DNA of 64,000 nucleotides from UBA6115 sp050953005 (GTDB taxonomy: Bacteria > Bacillota > Clostridia > Christensenellales > Aristaeellaceae): positions 1-64,000 of the forward strand of contig JBMNLV010000012.1 in assembly GCA_050953005.1 (NCBI GenBank), in the 5' to 3' direction. Shown here piece by piece: positions 60,867 through 64,000 of this stretch. The position numbers and the translations under genes are program-made. The notes under the pieces were generated by a model. That model saw only the letters and a list, made by a program, of their open reading frames with translations, had not been told where the DNA came from and searched no databases. Within the stretch, counting starts at the first letter, position 1. Every line of letters begins with the position of its first letter.

Positions 60867-62996
60867 ATGAAAAAAACAGCTTCGATTCTTATGACCCTGG
60901 CATTGCTCTGCTGCCTGCTGACGGGCGTGGCCGCGGAACTGCCGTTTGAGGATGACTATGCCGCCATCAACACCGCCGCGGGCAGCGTACTGATGCTGCT
61001 GGTATACGACAATGCCCAAAGTGATTATATCGCTACCGGCAGCGGCTTTGTCGCCTTTGACAGCAACACGCTGATCACCAACTACCATGTGGTGGAGGGC
61101 GGTGACCTGGTGCTGGCCGAGAGCGACGAGGGCGAAGGCTACTTCCTGGATGAGGTGCTGGCCGCGGACGAGGAGCTGGATCTGGCCATCCTGCGCTTCA
61201 AGGCGCCCAGCGACCTGAATCCCCTGCCTTTGAACGGGCAGGGCGACTGGCTGCGCGGGCAGCCCGTGGTGGCCATCGGCAGCCCGAAAGGCCTGCGCAA
61301 CACGGTCTCCAAGGGCGACATCAGCGCGCTGTTTGTGGAGGACAACCTGCGCTATATCCAGTTCACAGCGCCCATCTCCAACGGCTCAAGCGGCGGCGCG
61401 CTGTTTGACAACACGGGCAAGGTGATCGGCATCACCACCAGCTCCCTTTCAGAAAGCGGTCAAAACCTGAACTTCGCCATAGACATCCGTGAGGCCATCC
61501 AACTATATGAACAGGCGGACGGGAGCGCGCTGACTCCGCTGAGCCAGCTGGGCACGCTGCAAGCCCGGACCGAGCAGGAGGATGACATCCAGCCGCAGGC
61601 TGAAACCTCGATCTCCGACTTCACCGCGCGCCAGGAAGGCCCTGACCGCGCCCTGGTCTCCTGGTCGGACAGCGCGCCAAAGGGGCAGCAGTATTTTATC
61701 GGCTATAAGGTCGAGGGCAACTCCTATTTTACTTACCAGAGCACCCGGGAAACCTCCCTGGTCATTGAGGACCTGATTCCAGGGCAAACCTACCGCTTTT
61801 TTATCGCGGCCAGCCTGGAAGGGCTGCACAAGCCGCTGCTGTCCACCAGCCTGAGCCTCGCAGAGCCCCTCCCCTACTCGGAGCGCGGCGCCAGGCTGAT
61901 CACCCTGGCGCTGTATGACCTGCTCAAGGACAGGCAGCCACAATCGCCCCTCCAGCCCGGTCTGGTCTCGATCTCGCAGGACGACATGCGCGCCGCGATG
62001 ACCGACAGGCAACTGAGCTTTGTTTACCGTGTTGCGCTGGAGCAGGGGGAAGAAACCAGCACCGGCAACTGCCTGTATGTTTTCAAGACGCCGGAAGGTT
62101 TCCTGTATACCGGAGAATTCATCTATACCTATGACAAAAAACCGGACGCCTACACCCGCCGCGCGGACATGCGGGGCCTGCTGGCCGACGTGATCGAGTA
62201 TGAAGGCACGATCCCGACAGGCACCTGGGAAGCCTTTGTCTTTCACGACGGCGCGCTGCTGGGGAAGACCTCCTTCCGGGTGACCCCGTCAGCCTCACAA
62301 AGCGGTGAGCAGACAGGCTCCGAACCTGCCCGGAGCACCGCCTTGCTGGCCATCGCGCGGGAGGGGCAGGCGCAGCTGTTCTGGTCACAGGTTGAAGGAG
62401 CCGCGCATTACCTGGTCTACCGCGCCAACACGCGGGACAGCCATTATTTCTATCTGGATCAAACCACATCCACAAACTTTACGGATGCCCGGGTCGTCAG
62501 CGGAAGGCAATACTACTACAAGGTCAGCGCTGTGGTAGATGGCCAAGCCACCGACATCGCCCCTCCTGCCGCTGTCAGCATACCGCGCGCCGGACAACAG
62601 CAGGAGGAAGAAGACACAACCACCCAGATCCCCCTGGCCATTGGCGACCAGGCATATCTGGGCGACCGCGACAAACCCTACATAAACCCCGACATCGTCA
62701 ATATCAGCGAAGACCGGACCGTCAGCGCCTTCAGCCTGGTCTTCTACTGCGAGGACAAGGACTACAACACCCTGCCCTTTGACAAGGCGGACCAGTTCGT
62801 ATCCATCGTTTCCTTTACACAAACCATCCAGCCGGGGCAGACCTTCAACCCTGGCAAGATTTCCATGTCGCGCTACATCGGGGAGGTTACCCATATCTAT
62901 GTCGCCATTGACAGCGTTACGCTCTCAGACGGCAGCGTGATCAGGATCCCCAGGGACGAACGGGTCTTTGATTCCTGGACAATCAAATCGCCCTGA
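60867..62996 (+). CDS. Secreted trypsin-like serine protease with fibronectin type III domains
   Basis: 709 residues. An export signal (MKKTASILMTLALLCCLL) precedes a Deg/HtrA-like protease domain: catalytic His in LITNYHVVEG (near 75), Asp in EELDLAILRF (near 107), Ser in ISNGSSGGALF (near 173). No PDZ domain follows; instead there are Fn3-like domains (about 245-335, SWSDSAPKGQQYFIGYKVEG, and about 485-570, FWSQVEGAAHYLVYR). An intermediate domain (330-480) holds LPYSERGARLITLALYDLLK and FVYRVALEQGEETSTGNCLY. A C-terminal beta domain (610-709) resembles substrate-binding modules. Protease-Fn3 fusions of this kind are likely secreted wall-associated enzymes. Confidence 0.88.
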   Translation: MKKTASILMTLALLCCLLTGVAAELPFEDDYAAINTAAGSVLMLLVYDNAQSDYIATGSGFVAFDSNTLITNYHVVEGGDLVLAESDEGEGYFLDEVLAADEELDLAILRFKAPSDLNPLPLNGQGDWLRGQPVVAIGSPKGLRNTVSKGDISALFVEDNLRYIQFTAPISNGSSGGALFDNTGKVIGITTSSLSESGQNLNFAIDIREAIQLYEQADGSALTPLSQLGTLQARTEQEDDIQPQAETSISDFTARQEGPDRALVSWSDSAPKGQQYFIGYKVEGNSYFTYQSTRETSLVIEDLIPGQTYRFFIAASLEGLHKPLLSTSLSLAEPLPYSERGARLITLALYDLLKDRQPQSPLQPGLVSISQDDMRAAMTDRQLSFVYRVALEQGEETSTGNCLYVFKTPEGFLYTGEFIYTYDKKPDAYTRRADMRGLLADVIEYEGTIPTGTWEAFVFHDGALLGKTSFRVTPSASQSGEQTGSEPARSTALLAIAREGQAQLFWSQVEGAAHYLVYRANTRDSHYFYLDQTTSTNFTDARVVSGRQYYYKVSAVVDGQATDIAPPAAVSIPRAGQQQEEEDTTTQIPLAIGDQAYLGDRDKPYINPDIVNISEDRTVSAFSLVFYCEDKDYNTLPFDKADQFVSIVSFTQTIQPGQTFNPGKISMSRYIGEVTHIYVAIDSVTLSDGSVIRIPRDERVFDSWTIKSP

Positions 62997-63043
62997 CCCG
63001 GCCTGGCCCGGGGGAGGAAAACGAAGCATGAGCGGCGCGAGCC

Positions 63044-63547
63044 TCAGAAGCTCCCGGGCGCTGTATCCTCCTTCGGGCTGCCGGGCTTGGGTTTGGGTTT
63101 TTTGAAAATGACAAAGCGGCTGGCCAGGTAGTTGTAAATGATCACCAGCACGTTCATGATCAGCTTGGACCAGCGATCGGACATGAACAATAAAAAGATA
63201 TTAAACAGCAGCAGATCAAACAGCGCATAGCCCAGCACCCGGGCAGACACAAACTGCCAGGCCTCGCGCAAAAAAGCCCGCTTGCGGGTATCGCTTTGAA
63301 ACACATAACGCCGGTTGGTGAAATAGGCAAACAGCACGCTCAAAAGCCACGACACGGCTTGGGAAAAATTGGCGATCAGCCGGTAGGCCGCGCTGTCCCG
63401 CTCATGCGCTGACAGGCCCAGCAGCCCTGTCAGTACCAGGTAACAGGCCCAATTGACCAGGGTGGTCAGGGCGCCATACAGCAGGTACAGCGCCATTTGA
63501 TACAGCCGCGGTTTTCGCGCGCGCAGCCGCCTGAGCTTTTCCCTCAT
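63044..63547 (-). CDS. GtrA family membrane protein
   Basis: 167 residues with four hydrophobic segments and the GtrA signature: YLLYGALTTLVNWACYLVL at the start, NFSQAVSWLLSVLFAYFTNRRYVF, then KLIMNVLVIIYNYLASRFVIF. GtrA proteins are thought to flip or move lipid-linked sugars across the membrane for cell-surface glycosylation. The gene overlaps the preceding small gene by four bases (ATGA) and follows a partial gene that looks like a membrane glycosyltransferase, so all three may act in one glycosylation pathway. Confidence 0.93.
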   Translation of the reverse strand: MREKLRRLRARKPRLYQMALYLLYGALTTLVNWACYLVLTGLLGLSAHERDSAAYRLIANFSQAVSWLLSVLFAYFTNRRYVFQSDTRKRAFLREAWQFVSARVLGYALFDLLLFNIFLLFMSDRWSKLIMNVLVIIYNYLASRFVIFKKPKPKPGSPKEDTAPGSF

Positions 63548-63798
63548 TCTTCCGCCCCCTTTGCCGCTTGCCTTTTGGAGGTATCCCCGTCATCCCCGCG
63601 GGCGTAGCCGGCCGAGAGCAGCTGTGTCCGCATGAGCTGCCGGGGCGTTTTTTTATTGCGCGCGGTGATAAACGCCACCTTGTCCTCCTCCAGGGCGACC
63701 ACCGTGACATTGCCCGTCTTGATCTGCCCCCCGTCCAGCCAGACCAGCTTGACCGGGCAATTCCACCTGAGCGAGTAGCGCAAGAATTGTTCCATCAT
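63544..63798 (-). CDS. Small hypothetical protein
   Basis: 84 residues starting MMEQFLRYSLRWNCPVKLVW. The first 60 residues predict a small beta-rich domain (LDGGQIKTGNVTVVALEEDK, then VAFITARNKKTPRQLM), reminiscent of short WYL-like or Sm-like modules; the tail GDDGDTSKRQAAKGAEE is disordered. I cannot assign a function. It begins three bases after the upstream stop codon and overlaps gtrA, so it is made as part of a three-gene unit. Confidence 0.6.
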   Translation of the reverse strand: MMEQFLRYSLRWNCPVKLVWLDGGQIKTGNVTVVALEEDKVAFITARNKKTPRQLMRTQLLSAGYARGDDGDTSKRQAAKGAEE

Positions 63799-63800
63799 CC

Positions 63801-64000
63801 TCAGCCCTGCGGCACCTGAAAAATCAGGTAATCGTCCTGTTCATACACCAGTTCAAACAATTCAGCCAGCTCCTCCCGCTTGCCGCCCCATTCCCGCTCA
63901 TAGCTGCCCAGCAGGATGTAATCCGCGCCGTAACGGGCGGGCACCTGGCGGGCGCCTGCCGGATCCCGATAAAAGGCCTGAAGGTCAGCCTGACGCTGTG
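63801..64000 (-). CDS. 3' end of a probable membrane glycosyltransferase or related protein (partial)
   Basis: Only the last 66 codons are in the window; the gene continues beyond 64000. The reading frame gives LQAFYRDPAGARQVPARYGA, then DYILLGSYERE and LFELVYEQDDYLIFQVPQG before the stop. This pattern, in which a strand ILLGSYEREW precedes FELVYE, is typical of the C-terminal soluble domain of large multi-membrane mannosyltransferase-like proteins. The assignment is tentative. Position next to a GtrA gene fits. Confidence 0.55.
   Translation of the reverse strand, partial: QRQADLQAFYRDPAGARQVPARYGADYILLGSYEREWGGKREELAELFELVYEQDDYLIFQVPQG

Overview
The window is GC-rich bacterial DNA that most resembles an anaerobic Gram-positive of the class Clostridia. 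The evidence is a yrzL-ruvX-yrzB block (57134..58196), the DUF1292 proteins, Big_2/leucine-rich-repeat surface proteins ending in dockerin-like modules, a selenocysteine-dependent glycine-reductase-type enzyme pair, and arginine deiminase. A placement near Christensenellales or Oscillospirales is a guess, because there is no rRNA or other marker to settle it.

Layout. 1..7708 (minus strand): housekeeping genes yhbY, a GNAT acetyltransferase, obgE, two secreted proteins of unknown function, uvrC and a DUF1292 gene. 7709..10943: tRNA-Arg(CCU), a 22-bp palindrome that cuts off a gene remnant, and azlCD enclosed by an 81-bp inverted repeat, followed by a metallo-beta-lactamase-fold hydrolase. 10944..20403: two giant paralogous surface proteins (LRR, InlB-type repeat, Big_2, dockerin), both broken by single-base frameshifts. 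20404..28334: a GGDEF protein, a membrane-bound LuxR-type regulator and three secreted proteins. 28547..39496: an RpiR regulator divergent from an operon with a family 4 glycosidase, a ChbG/YdjC deacetylase, a complete sugar ABC importer, a Gfo/Idh/MocA oxidoreductase, an RDD membrane protein and a type I phosphodiesterase-like enzyme. 39770..45159: a UroD-family protein, a second sugar ABC importer lacking its own ATPase, and an FMN-binding protein. 45581..53254 (minus strand): the most unusual region, with an aldehyde dehydrogenase, a GrdB-like selenoprotein read through an in-frame TGA, a GrdE-like partner, a class I aldolase, a zinc alcohol dehydrogenase, a small membrane ORF and ribF. 53467..64000: arcA, a peptidoglycan-binding protein, an IS200-type element, the yrzL-ruvX-yrzB block, alaX, upp, a trypsin-like protease with Fn3 domains, gtrA and the 3' end of a probable membrane glycosyltransferase.

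How the genes work together. The two ABC importers imply scavenging of oligosaccharides. The first is tied to hydrolysis (GH4), deacetylation (ChbG), oxidoreduction (Gfo/Idh) and possibly phosphoester cleavage. The ATPase at 31600 may energise both importers. The GrdB/GrdE-like cluster looks like a dedicated catabolic route: reductive cleavage by the selenoprotein pair, with the resulting carbon skeleton passed to an aldolase and to alcohol and aldehyde dehydrogenases. The GrdE-like protein appears to lack the cysteine that becomes the pyruvoyl cofactor in characterised GrdE proteins, and no grdA, grdC or grdD is present, so the substrate and acceptor chemistry probably differ from glycine, sarcosine or betaine reductase. 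This is the best candidate here for an undescribed system.
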